Shown: positions 7,897 through 14,393, counted from the first letter of the stretch. The stretch is DNA of 15,401 nt from Phycisphaerales bacterium (GCA_022839625.1 JALHJL010000074.1:1-15401), one strand, 5' to 3'. A program made the numbers and translations. Notes: generated from the sequence alone by a model not told the origin.

Positions 7897-9051
7897 CTAC
7901 TTCGCCTCCAGCAGGTGCCGGGCAATGAGAATCCGCTGCACCTCGCTGCTGCCCTCGCCGATCTCGCACAGCTTGGCGTCCCGCATGTAGCGCTCGACCG
8001 GCATGTCCTTCGTGTAGCCGTACCCCCCATGAATCTGGATCGCTTTCAGGCCCGCCCGCGTCGCCATCTCGCTGGCGAACAGCTTCGCGATCGACGCCTT
8101 CTGCCGGGCATCCTCGCCAAGATCGAGCGACCGCGCCGCATCCCACACGAGCAAACGGGACGCCTCGAGCTCCGTCGCCATATCGGCCAGCATGAACTGG
8201 ATGGCCTGCTGGGCGGCGATCGGCTTACCGAACGCGATCCGGCCGTTCGCGTACGCGATCGATTCCTCCAAACAGCCGCGGGCCAGTCCCAGGGATAGGG
8301 CCCCGATGCCGATCCGCCCGCGTTCGAGCACCCGCAACGCGTCCGCGTAGCCCTTGTTGTACTCCCCCACCAGGTCCTCCGGCCCGCAATACACGTTGTC
8401 CAGGTCCAGCGGCACCGTGTCGCTGGCCCGGATGCCGAGCTTGTCTTCCTTGGCTCCGACGACGAATCCCTCATCCTCGCGCTCGACGATGAACGCCGAG
8501 ATCCCCTTCGGCCCCTTCTCCGGCTCGGTCTTGGCCATGACGACGTAGACCCGCGCCCGGGCCCCGTTCGTGATGAACATCTTGTGCCCGGTCAGCCGCC
8601 ACCCGTCGCCATCCCGCACCGCCCGCGTCTCCAGGGCCGCCGCATCCGACCCGCTCGCCGGTTCGGTGAGGCCCCAGGCCCCCACCCACTCCCCGCTGGC
8701 GAGCTTCGGCAGGTACTTCTTCTTCTGCTCCTCGCTGCCCGCCAGGTTCAGGTGCGACAGGCACAGCCCGTTGTGCGCCGCGACCAACAGCGCCACCCCC
8801 CCATCCTGCCGGGCCAGCTCTTCCATTACGACCGCATTCAGCAAGTACCCGTGCTCGGGGTGCTTGGAGCCGCCGTATTCCTCCGGCGTCAGCAGGCCCA
8901 TCAGGCCGAGCTGGCCGAGCTCGGTCACCAGCTCGTCGGGCAGGGTCTGGTCGCGGTCCCATTGGCGGGAATGCGGGCGGATGCGCTCCGCCGCGAACTT
9001 GCGGACCGTATCTCGAAACGCGGCGACTTCCTCAGGCAGTTCAAAATCCAT
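7897..9051 (-). CDS. Acyl-CoA dehydrogenase 2
   Basis: Second FAD-dependent acyl-CoA dehydrogenase, first gene of the leftward cluster. With ATG at 9051 it has 384 residues. Seen: N-terminal MDFELPEEV, FAD signature GLTEPASGSD (127-136), HKMFITNGARA, IHGGYGYTKDMPVERYMRDAK near the C-terminus, and IGEGSSEVQR with candidate catalytic base E366. The paralogue next to it has LYEGTSE at this site, so both appear active but probably prefer different acyl chains; this is an inference. The ribosome site before the ATG is weak (GGGTTGTGACG), and the frame is open to 9099, but the residues before MDFELP do not look like the family. A promoter candidate and a 5' stem-loop lie just upstream. Confidence 0.94.
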   Translation of the reverse strand: MDFELPEEVAAFRDTVRKFAAERIRPHSRQWDRDQTLPDELVTELGQLGLMGLLTPEEYGGSKHPEHGYLLNAVVMEELARQDGGVALLVAAHNGLCLSHLNLAGSEEQKKKYLPKLASGEWVGAWGLTEPASGSDAAALETRAVRDGDGWRLTGHKMFITNGARARVYVVMAKTEPEKGPKGISAFIVEREDEGFVVGAKEDKLGIRASDTVPLDLDNVYCGPEDLVGEYNKGYADALRVLERGRIGIGALSLGLARGCLEESIAYANGRIAFGKPIAAQQAIQFMLADMATELEASRLLVWDAARSLDLGEDARQKASIAKLFASEMATRAGLKAIQIHGGYGYTKDMPVERYMRDAKLCEIGEGSSEVQRILIARHLLEAK

Positions 9052-9089
9052 CGTCACAACCCGTGGTTGAGTATGTCTGGTAGGTCGGA

Positions 9090-9113
9090 CTTGGGGCACA
9101 CCACGGTGCCAAG
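9090..9113 (-). promoter_or_regulatory. Stem-loop at predicted 5' end of the beta-oxidation transcript
   Basis: On the minus strand CTTGGCACC...GGTGTGCCCCAAG folds with arms CTT/AAG and GTGCC/GGCAC, separated by a 2-base bulge. If transcription starts about 7 bases after the TAGAAT at 9126-9121, this hairpin begins within one or two bases of the mRNA end. It could protect the message or act as an operator; nothing here decides which. Confidence 0.35.
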
Positions 9114-9120
9114 CGAGGCC

Positions 9121-9149
9121 ATTCTAGCGGCAACCGCCGAACGTGCAAA
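9121..9149 (-). promoter_or_regulatory. Putative sigma70-type promoter for the acyl-CoA dehydrogenase operon
   Basis: On the minus strand, TTTGCA (9149-9144), a 17-base spacer and TAGAAT (9126-9121) form -35 and -10 boxes. They lie about 63 bases upstream of the ATG at 9051. TAGAAT differs from TATAAT at one position. The same -10 hexamer with a 17-base spacer precedes the PEP-CTERM gene. Confidence 0.45.
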
Positions 9150-9153
9150 GTGG

Positions 9154-9176
9154 CGCCGCCAGCAATCCTGGCGGCG
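9154..9176. repeat. Perfect 9-bp-stem hairpin in the divergent intergenic region
   Basis: cgccgccag and ctggcggcg flank a 5-base loop (caatc). It lies directly upstream of the -35 box of the leftward operon, between divergently transcribed genes. It could be a regulator-binding site or a dispersed palindromic repeat. Confidence 0.55.
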
Positions 9177-9324
9177 GGCGCCGCCGACCCGGCACGCGAG
9201 CCCCTCGTCACCCCGGAGCCGACCGCCCCGTAGCCCCGCCGCCCGCGTCCGGGTACCGTGCCGGGCACAGCGGTTCGCCGCGCGGCGTTCCGCACCCAGT
9301 TTCCTGACCGCACGAGGAGGGCGC

Positions 9325-9939
9325 ATGGGCGCTCCGTCCAGCTACGGTACCGAGGTGAGCCGCAAGATCCTGCACCTTGTAGCCGCGATCACGCCGCTCG
9401 TGTACCTGTTTGTCGCCCGGACGACCATGCTCTGGCTCCTGCTCGCCTGCGTCGCGATTGCGGTGGGCGTCGAGGTGCTTCGCCAGGCCAGTCTTCGATT
9501 TGCCCTGCTCTTTCGCCACACGGTCGGGTTCATGGTCCGGCCGGCCGAGTGGTCCCGGATCACGGGCGCGACGTACGTCCTGATCGGCGCCCTGCTGGCC
9601 GTCTGGCTCTTCCCCAAGCCGGTGGCCATCGCCGTGCTGCTCATTCAGGTCGTGTCCGACACGGCGGCCTCGCTGGTCGGGATTCGCTTCGGCCGGACCC
9701 GCTTCCTGGGGAAGAGCCTGGCCGGCAGCGGGGCATTCTTCGTGACGGCCTTCCTGATCCTGAGCGTCGCGCTGCCGGGCTCGAAGGAGCTGGCGCTGCT
9801 GGCGGCGCTGGCGGCGACGATCGCCGAGGCTCTCCCCACCCTGCGGCTCGGCCGCTTCGAGCTGAACGACAACTTGACGGTCCCGCTGCTGACCGGTGCC
9901 GTCGTTCAGCTCCTGTGCTCGATCCTCGGCGCGCCGTAG
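9325..9939 (+). CDS. CTP-dependent lipid kinase family membrane protein (SEC59/DGK1/phytol kinase-like)
   Basis: Small polytopic inner-membrane protein of 204 residues, related to CTP-dependent dolichol, diacylglycerol and phytol kinases and to the phosphatidate cytidylyltransferase fold. Seen: EVSRKILHL (10-18), the family's N-terminal E-RK-H motif; TGATYVLIG (80-88) ahead of a helix; VSDTAASLVGIRFG (110-123) with D112; GKSLAGSGAFF (129-139); and NDNLTVPLLTG (181-191), matching the family's C-terminal DDNLTIPL motif. About six to seven hydrophobic helices cover the rest. Start ATG at 9325 has a strong GAGGAGG 4 bases upstream. The frame runs far upstream without a stop, but that stretch is antisense to the acyl-CoA dehydrogenase and not part of the protein. 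The lipid substrate is unknown. selA follows on the same strand after a 194 bp gap. Confidence 0.85.
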   Translation: MGAPSSYGTEVSRKILHLVAAITPLVYLFVARTTMLWLLLACVAIAVGVEVLRQASLRFALLFRHTVGFMVRPAEWSRITGATYVLIGALLAVWLFPKPVAIAVLLIQVVSDTAASLVGIRFGRTRFLGKSLAGSGAFFVTAFLILSVALPGSKELALLAALAATIAEALPTLRLGRFELNDNLTVPLLTGAVVQLLCSILGAP

Positions 9940-10068
9940 GCTGCCTTGGTAGCGGTCCCGCAACGTGGGTAGTTCGCGTCTCCCGCCCACAGGGATATGG
10001 GCAAGACCGCCTCGGGCGCCAGGCGGCGCACGAGGGCGCGCGTAAGTGTCCGCCGTGGAAGTCTGCGC

Positions 10069-10094
10069 GGTCCGCACGCCCGTAGCGTCGGACC
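10069..10094. repeat. Partial REP unit upstream of selA
   Basis: GTAGCGTCGGACC (10082-10094) equals the 13-base outer end of the element inside selA. The end of this unit pairs with ggtccg (10069-10074), but the inner hairpin arm of a complete unit is missing. It looks like a decayed copy, about 40 bp before the selA start. Confidence 0.5.
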
Positions 10095-10133
10095 ACTCAT
10101 GTAGATTCGCCAACCTGCCGAACGGAAAGTATC

Positions 10134-11687
10134 ATGGCGCCCATGGACCAGCCGCCCACCGACGACACCGCCCGCGAAGCGCTGCGCACGCTGCCATCGG
10201 TCGATCATCTTATCAACCAGCCGACCGTTGCCAGCCTGTTGGCGGACTACCCGCGCGGCGAGCTGCTGCACGTCGTGCGCGGGCTTCTGGACGAACGCCG
10301 CCGGGCGATTCTCGCCGGCCGGACACCCGCGCTCGATGTGCCTGCGTTGGCGCTCGAAATCCGCCAGCGCCTGTACGAACGTGCCCATCCGAATCTCCGC
10401 CGCGTCATCAATGCGACCGGCATCGTCCTGCACACCGGGCTGGGCCGGGCGCCGCTGGCCGAAGAGGCCATCGCCGCCATCGCCGAGGTCGCCGCCGGGT
10501 ACTGCAACCTCGAGCTGAACCTGGAGACCGGGCGCCGCGGCGATCGGCACGAGCACGTCCGTGATCTGCTGCGGGAGTTGTGCGATGTCGAGGACGCCCT
10601 GGCAGTCAACAACAACGCGGCCGCGACGTACCTCACGTTGAGCACGCTCGCCGCGGGTCGCGAAGTAGTCATCTCGCGGGGCGAGCTGGTCGAGATCGGC
10701 GGCTCGTACCGGCTGCCGGCCATCATGGCCGCCGCCCAGTGCCGCATGGTCGAGGTCGGGACCACGAACCGCACGCGAATCAGCGACTATGAGCAGGCGA
10801 TCACCGACGACACGGCGGTCCTGCTGCGCGTGCACACGAGCAACTACCGCATCCGGGGCTTCACTCAGAGTGCCTCGCTCGCCGAACTGGTCGAGCTGGG
10901 ACGCCGGCGGCACCTGCTCGTCGTGGACGACCTCGGCAGCGGGCTGCTAACGAAGGATCTGCCGTGGCCGCATTTCCCCTGTAGCGCCGGACCGCAGCCT
11001 GCCCGCCTTGGCGGGTGTCCGGCGGGTTCGCGCGACGCCTCTGAGAACGTCGGACACGGAGGTCCGACGCTACGGCCCGATTCGCCCGCGGCCTGGGACG
11101 AGCCGACCGTGGCCGAGAGCGTCGCCGCCGGCGCCGACCTGACGCTCTTCAGCGGCGACAAGCTGCTCGGCGGCCCGCAAGCCGGCGTCATCCTGGGCCG
11201 CGCTGAGCTCATCACGCGCCTGCGCAAGAACCCGCTGGCCCGCACGTTTCGGCCGGGCAAGCTGACGCTGGCGGGCCTGGAGGCCACGCTGCGCCTGTAT
11301 CGCGACCCCGCGGCCATTGTCCAGCGCATCCCCGTGTACCGGTTGCTCGCGCGGTCGCAGACCGAGCTTGTGGAGGCCGCCGGCGCGCTGGCCGAGCAAG
11401 TCGCCGCGGCGGCGCCGGAGGTGCAGGTATCCACGGAGCCGGACCACTCGGAAGCCGGCGGCGGGTCGCTGCCCACGCAGCCGTTTCCGACCCAGGTGGT
11501 CGTGGTGCGCCTGCCCGGCACGCCCGCGGAAGCCTTGGCGGAGGGGCTGCGGCGGCGCGAGCTGCCGATCATCTGCCGCATCCGAGACGACGCGCTGGTC
11601 TTCGACCCGCGCACGCTCGACGGCGACGACGCGGACCAAATCCCCGGCGCGCTGGCGGAAGTGATCCGGGAATCGCAAGCGACATAG
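10134..11687 (+). CDS. selA: L-seryl-tRNA(Sec) selenium transferase (selenocysteine synthase) with in-frame repeat insertion
   Basis: PLP enzyme converting seryl-tRNA(Sec) to selenocysteinyl-tRNA(Sec) with selenophosphate in the cytoplasm. Its 517 residues exceed the roughly 460 of E. coli SelA. Seen: N-terminal LPSVDHLI (20-27), INATGIVLHTGLGRAPLAEEA region (92-112), NLELNLETGRRGDRH, VNNNAAATYL (158-167), ISRGELVEIGGSYR (180-193), VGTTNRT (208-214), DDLGSG (265-270), and FSGDKLLGGPQAG with PLP lysine K343. Residues 283-313 (cysteine, glycine, proline and arginine rich) are encoded by a palindromic element and have no family counterpart. Removing them brings the spacing from DLGSG to EPTVAESVAAGAD (322-334) close to normal. 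Start ATG at 10134 has GGAAAG 5 bases upstream; ATG at 10143 is an alternative. No selB, selD or selC lies in the window. Activity despite the insert is unproven, but the frame and all motifs are intact. Confidence 0.95.
   Translation: MAPMDQPPTDDTAREALRTLPSVDHLINQPTVASLLADYPRGELLHVVRGLLDERRRAILAGRTPALDVPALALEIRQRLYERAHPNLRRVINATGIVLHTGLGRAPLAEEAIAAIAEVAAGYCNLELNLETGRRGDRHEHVRDLLRELCDVEDALAVNNNAAATYLTLSTLAAGREVVISRGELVEIGGSYRLPAIMAAAQCRMVEVGTTNRTRISDYEQAITDDTAVLLRVHTSNYRIRGFTQSASLAELVELGRRRHLLVVDDLGSGLLTKDLPWPHFPCSAGPQPARLGGCPAGSRDASENVGHGGPTLRPDSPAAWDEPTVAESVAAGADLTLFSGDKLLGGPQAGVILGRAELITRLRKNPLARTFRPGKLTLAGLEATLRLYRDPAAIVQRIPVYRLLARSQTELVEAAGALAEQVAAAAPEVQVSTEPDHSEAGGGSLPTQPFPTQVVVVRLPGTPAEALAEGLRRRELPIICRIRDDALVFDPRTLDGDDADQIPGALAEVIRESQAT
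10981..11073. repeat. 93-bp bipartite REP element (BIME) inserted in frame within selA
   Basis: The ends are 13-base inverted repeats with one mismatch: gtagcgccggacc on the left and the complement of gtagcgtcggacc on the right. The left unit is GTAG followed by CGCCGGAC...GTCCGGCG (10985-10992 / 11017-11024), with an inner cccgcc-tt-ggcggg hairpin. The right unit, on the minus strand, is GTAG followed by CGTCGGAC/GTCCGACG with a 6-base loop (11048-11069). The length is 31 codons and no stop occurs in the selA frame. The right unit recurs at 5410-5433. Confidence 0.85.
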
Positions 11688-11692
11688 GTGTC

Positions 11693-11782
11693 CGTTGAAA
11701 GAGGGGGACTGGCTTCGGGCCGGTGGGCTTTTGCCGCAGCGCTGCGTGGTCTTCTCGCGGCACCTGTGCCCTTTTTTCAAGG
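11693..11782. repeat. Inverted-repeat element just downstream of selA
   Basis: cgttgaaagagggggac (11693-11709) and the complement of gtgcccttttttcaagg (11766-11782) match at 13 of 17 positions. A perfect 12-base palindrome, cgcagcgctgcg, lies between them at 11735-11746. It starts 6 bp after the selA stop. The T-run at 11771-11776 could also help end selA transcription, but no stem sits directly before it. Confidence 0.5.
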
Positions 11783-11798
11783 GGCTGCTATATGGCCG

Positions 11799-11902
11799 CG
11801 CGCAATTCGGCAGCGCTCTCAGAACGCGAAGCGCGAGCAAGCGCGCGGTCCAGTACGCGCTCGCTTGCGCTTCGCGTTCTGACGCCGGCAGCCGAATCGC
11901 GC
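11799..11902. repeat. Long near-perfect palindrome between selA and the truncated NTPase gene
   Basis: The core arms 11821-11845 and 11856-11880 match at 23 of 25 positions around a 10-base loop. Weaker matching (gcgc-attcggc-gc) extends both arms to about 11799 and 11902. It forms the last residues of the leftward P-loop open reading frame and lies between convergent genes. It could serve as a two-way transcription terminator, although it lacks U-tracts, or be a MITE-like insertion. Confidence 0.75.
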
Positions 11903-12625
11903 ACCGTGATTCAGGGCCAGGTGCCTTCGGCCAGCCTCTGCTTGAGCGATTTCAAGCTGCTTGAAGATCGTCGTGGTCTTGCCGGAGCCGGGCTTGCCGA
12001 GGATCAGGCGGTTCCTGAGGGTCGGCGAAAGGCCGCTCCATTCGTCCAGCGGCACGCGCTCGCGCAGCCATGCGGGCGGACGGGCCTTGAGCGCCCGGCG
12101 GACCAGCTCGGGCTCGTATGGCGAGATCTTCACGTACCCGTGTCGGTGGCCAGGGATGCCGAGGCGGGCACACGTCCCCCGCCAGACGCCCGCGCGCGTG
12201 GCAGTGCTGAGGATCGTGTCGCGGTTGTAGAGACGGAGTTCCACGCCGAAGTCGCGCTTGATTTCGGCCCCCCACTCACTCACTATCGTGTTCTGCGGCG
12301 ACTCGCACGTGGCGAAGAGCATCACCTCGGCCGCTTCGCGGTTGGGGTCCTCCGTCCAGCGCTGCGCGTCGCCGCGGACTTTCGCACGCGAGCAGTCGAA
12401 CGAGACGGCGACGAAGCACTTCTTGCGGTCGGGCGTCAGGGCGATGCCGTCGCGGCCGAAGTCGCTCTGCACGGCGCTGAGGCGAACGTCCTGGTAGCCG
12501 TCGTGCGGCAGCAGACCCAGGACGAAGTTCTGGAAGAGGACCCACTCGTGCATCTCGCGCATCTGGTCGAGACGCTCGGCGAGCGTTCGTTTGCGCTCGT
12601 CAATGAGTCCCGGCATCGGCTGCAC
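11819..12625 (-). CDS. Truncated P-loop NTPase, probable remnant of a STAND/NACHT-type protein with nuclease-like N-terminus
   Basis: The 268-residue frame ends soon after a clear Walker A motif, GKPGSGKT (210-217), so the Walker B and all downstream domains are missing. The N-terminal 150 residues include SDFGRDGIA (54-62), a hydrophobic strand CFVAVSF (70-76), a strand VMLFATC (101-107), and WGAEIKRDFGVELRLYNRDTI (starting at 118), which recall PD-(D/E)XK/Mrr-like domains fused to NACHT-type ATPases in anti-phage proteins. The lysine of the nuclease motif is not evident, so that call is tentative. From about residue 235 the sequence becomes basic and low-complexity (KRKRAR) and is encoded by a long palindrome, as expected of read-through into foreign DNA. 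GTG at 12625 has GGGAGG only 3 bases upstream; ATG at 12616 (12-base spacing) is an alternative. It is probably non-functional. Confidence 0.6.
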   Translation of the reverse strand: MQPMPGLIDERKRTLAERLDQMREMHEWVLFQNFVLGLLPHDGYQDVRLSAVQSDFGRDGIALTPDRKKCFVAVSFDCSRAKVRGDAQRWTEDPNREAAEVMLFATCESPQNTIVSEWGAEIKRDFGVELRLYNRDTILSTATRAGVWRGTCARLGIPGHRHGYVKISPYEPELVRRALKARPPAWLRERVPLDEWSGLSPTLRNRLILGKPGSGKTTTIFKQLEIAQAEAGRRHLALNHGARFGCRRQNAKRKRARTGPRACSRFAF

Positions 12626-12735
12626 TCGCCTCCCGCATGGCGCCGCACGTGACCCCGCGCCGTGCTCTAGCCAGTGTACCTGCCGCGACGAGGGCGTGCC
12701 AGCGGGTCAGCGGTCGCGGGCGGCCCCAACAAAGA

Positions 12736-12773
12736 GGCACACCGGGCCGCCATCGCAAGCGACCCGGTGTGCC
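12736..12773 (-). terminator. Rho-independent terminator of the PEP-CTERM gene
   Basis: A perfect 11-bp stem, ggcacaccggg/cccggtgtgcc, has a 16-base loop. On the minus strand it is followed by CTTTGTT. It starts 43 bases after the PEP-CTERM stop codon. The tail is only moderately T-rich. Confidence 0.7.
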
Positions 12774-12816
12774 GTGAATCGTCTCGCCGGCCGGCGCGCG
12801 CTGCGCGCCAGACCCG

Positions 12817-14100
12817 CTACTTCCTGCGGCGAAGTGCCAGCAGCATGCCCACTGCGAGGGCGATGCCCGAAGCCGGCTCAGGTATCAGCAGGCCGATGAT
12901 CGCCTCGACCTCCGTGCCGCCGCCGACCGGGATCATCTTGGTCTCGATGTAGACCCAGCCGTCCTCCGCCAGCGACAGCCCCGGGCCGATCACCGTGCTT
13001 GCCTGGAAGTCGGTGACCTGGAAATCGCCGATGCCGTCGCCGTTGACGTCGATCAGGTCGCCGGTCTGAAGAAGCTGGACGGAGTCGCCGAGGTTCGGCC
13101 CGTAGCCGAAGAACAGGTGCTCGTCCGTGCCGCTGCCCCACATGTGCGCAACCTGGTCGAGGTTGTTGATGCTGGCGGCCCGCAGTGCGTAGCCGCTCAG
13201 CAGCGTGTGCCCGTCGAGCGTATCGCCCTCGCGGACCTTGATCTCGCCGTTGTAGGCCACGAACTCGTCGGTCGCCACGGCGCCGTCGGTATCACCGGTG
13301 AAGATGTAGTTCCCGGAATTGTTGACCCCGACGATGTCAAAGCTCGACCAGTTGTCGCCCTGACCGGTCGGGCCGCCTTCCTGGGCCACGAACCCGCCGT
13401 CGAGATAGATGTGCTCGTTGAGCGTCACGTCCATGTCGAGCACGTGGATGTGGTGGGCGTCGTTGTCCGAAATCCAGAAATCGAAGTTGCTGGCCGACGT
13501 CTTGATGGTCTTGCCCTCGATCACGTCCCCGCCGCCGAGCACGCGCGTGATGCTCGACGGGTTGGACGGATCGACGCACTTGAACAGATGCCGGTTGGTC
13601 GACGTCGAGCTGCCCTGCGTCGGGGTCGACCCGCCGACCCAGTACGCCGTCCCGTTCGGGAGCATCGCCGGGCGGCTGTTGAACGAGCTGAACAGCCCCG
13701 GCAGCGGCGGGATCGGATCGCCCTTTTGCAGCAGGACGCCGTACTTCGTATAGACGGCGTCGTTGCCGTTCACCGACGGGCTGTAGTTGAAGTTCCCGGT
13801 GTTGCTGACCCCCATGCTGCCCTCACCTCCGGTGAGCACATCGGGCAGGGCGTCGTTCGAAAAGAAGACCGGCCCTGTATCCCACCAGATGAACCGCTGG
13901 TTGTCCGCCAACGCGCCCACGAAGCCGACCTTGCCGTTCCCGTCGGTGAACGGCGTGTTCAGGCTCGACACCGTGGACGGTCCGACGGTGTCGCCGACCT
14001 TTACGACGACCACGCCGGGAATCGTATCCGCGCACGCCAATCCGACAGCGCATAACACTGCCACTACCCCCAACATTCGCAAACCTCCAGTGACTTTCAC
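12817..14100 (-). CDS. Secreted PEP-CTERM sorting-domain protein with repeated GD segments
   Basis: Exported protein of 427 residues, expected to be anchored or processed by an exosortase; no enzymatic role is recognised. Seen: a signal peptide (K2, R8, hydrophobic 9-22, AxA-type site at ACA-D near 24/25), and a C-terminal PEP-CTERM signal with PEP at 407-409, hydrophobic 412-422 and RRRK at the end. The body contains about six loosely related segments with a GD step followed by a loop and a strand pair: KVGDTVG (34-40), QKGDPIP (125-131), GGGDVIEG (189-196), a fourth near 240-270, REGDTLDG (290-297) and QTGDLIDV (345-352). This suggests a beta-propeller-like fold, as in planctomycete NxxGxxAF/choice-of-anchor families. 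DVNGDGIGDF (351-360) resembles an EF-hand/dockerin calcium loop. GTG at 14100 has AGGAGG 9 bases upstream. ATG at residue 9 also has GGAGG but would remove the basic n-region. Confidence 0.85.
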   Translation of the reverse strand: MKVTGGLRMLGVVAVLCAVGLACADTIPGVVVVKVGDTVGPSTVSSLNTPFTDGNGKVGFVGALADNQRFIWWDTGPVFFSNDALPDVLTGGEGSMGVSNTGNFNYSPSVNGNDAVYTKYGVLLQKGDPIPPLPGLFSSFNSRPAMLPNGTAYWVGGSTPTQGSSTSTNRHLFKCVDPSNPSSITRVLGGGDVIEGKTIKTSASNFDFWISDNDAHHIHVLDMDVTLNEHIYLDGGFVAQEGGPTGQGDNWSSFDIVGVNNSGNYIFTGDTDGAVATDEFVAYNGEIKVREGDTLDGHTLLSGYALRAASINNLDQVAHMWGSGTDEHLFFGYGPNLGDSVQLLQTGDLIDVNGDGIGDFQVTDFQASTVIGPGLSLAEDGWVYIETKMIPVGGGTEVEAIIGLLIPEPASGIALAVGMLLALRRRK

Positions 14101-14163
14101 GAACTCCGTCCTCCTGCCCCCCTTTCCAGCTACTTCTGCCTCCGACCAACGGCCGTCACCGCG

Positions 14164-14192
14164 ATTCTAACGGGGTCCCGCCCCCAGGCCAA
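14164..14192 (-). promoter_or_regulatory. Putative sigma70-type promoter with A-tract for the PEP-CTERM gene
   Basis: On the minus strand, TTGGCC (14192-14187), a 17-base spacer and TAGAAT (14169-14164) lie about 64 bases upstream of the GTG at 14100. A run of eight A (14202-14195 on the minus strand) sits directly upstream of the -35 box, like an UP element. This is the best promoter match in the window. Confidence 0.55.
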
Positions 14193-14293
14193 GGTTTTTT
14201 TTCGGTCGCCGGTCCCCAATCTCCCGCAAACAGCGCGCCTGAGGTCAGATAACTGACGCCCCCCAGCAGCGTCGGTGCACCCCGCTGTCGGCC

Positions 14294-14340
14294 ACCCGCC
14301 GCGGCGGGTAGGTCGCCACAAGCGACTCGCTGCGGCGAGC
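14294..14340. repeat. Cluster of palindromes downstream of folE
   Basis: A perfect 16-base palindrome, acccgccgcggcgggt (14294-14309), overlaps GTAG (14308-14311). The GTAG is followed by gtcgc-cacaa-gcgac (14312-14326) and then ctcgc-tgcg-gcgag (14326-14339). The GTAG-plus-hairpin layout is again REP-like. The cluster starts about 55 bases after the folE stop and may also end its transcript, although no T-run is present. Confidence 0.5.
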
Positions 14341-14393
14341 TCAGGGGCGGACGCGACATCGCCTCCTGCGGCGGACCGCTATTCCATGCGCCA

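Noticed and set aside
9208..10113. Minus-strand open frame opposite the lipid kinase-family gene
   Set aside because: The product is low-complexity and Q/R/D-rich, while the plus strand encodes a membrane protein with family motifs and a strong ribosome site.
11674..12763. Shared 11-mer tcgcaagcgac at the selA end and in the terminator loop
   Set aside because: It is too short in GC-rich DNA to imply a relation or an attachment site; no further similarity surrounds it.
14026..14100. Lipoprotein signal (GLAC) in the PEP-CTERM protein
   Set aside because: The -3 position is glycine rather than leucine or another aliphatic residue, and an ordinary signal-peptidase site follows; the C-terminal PEP-CTERM signal explains anchoring.
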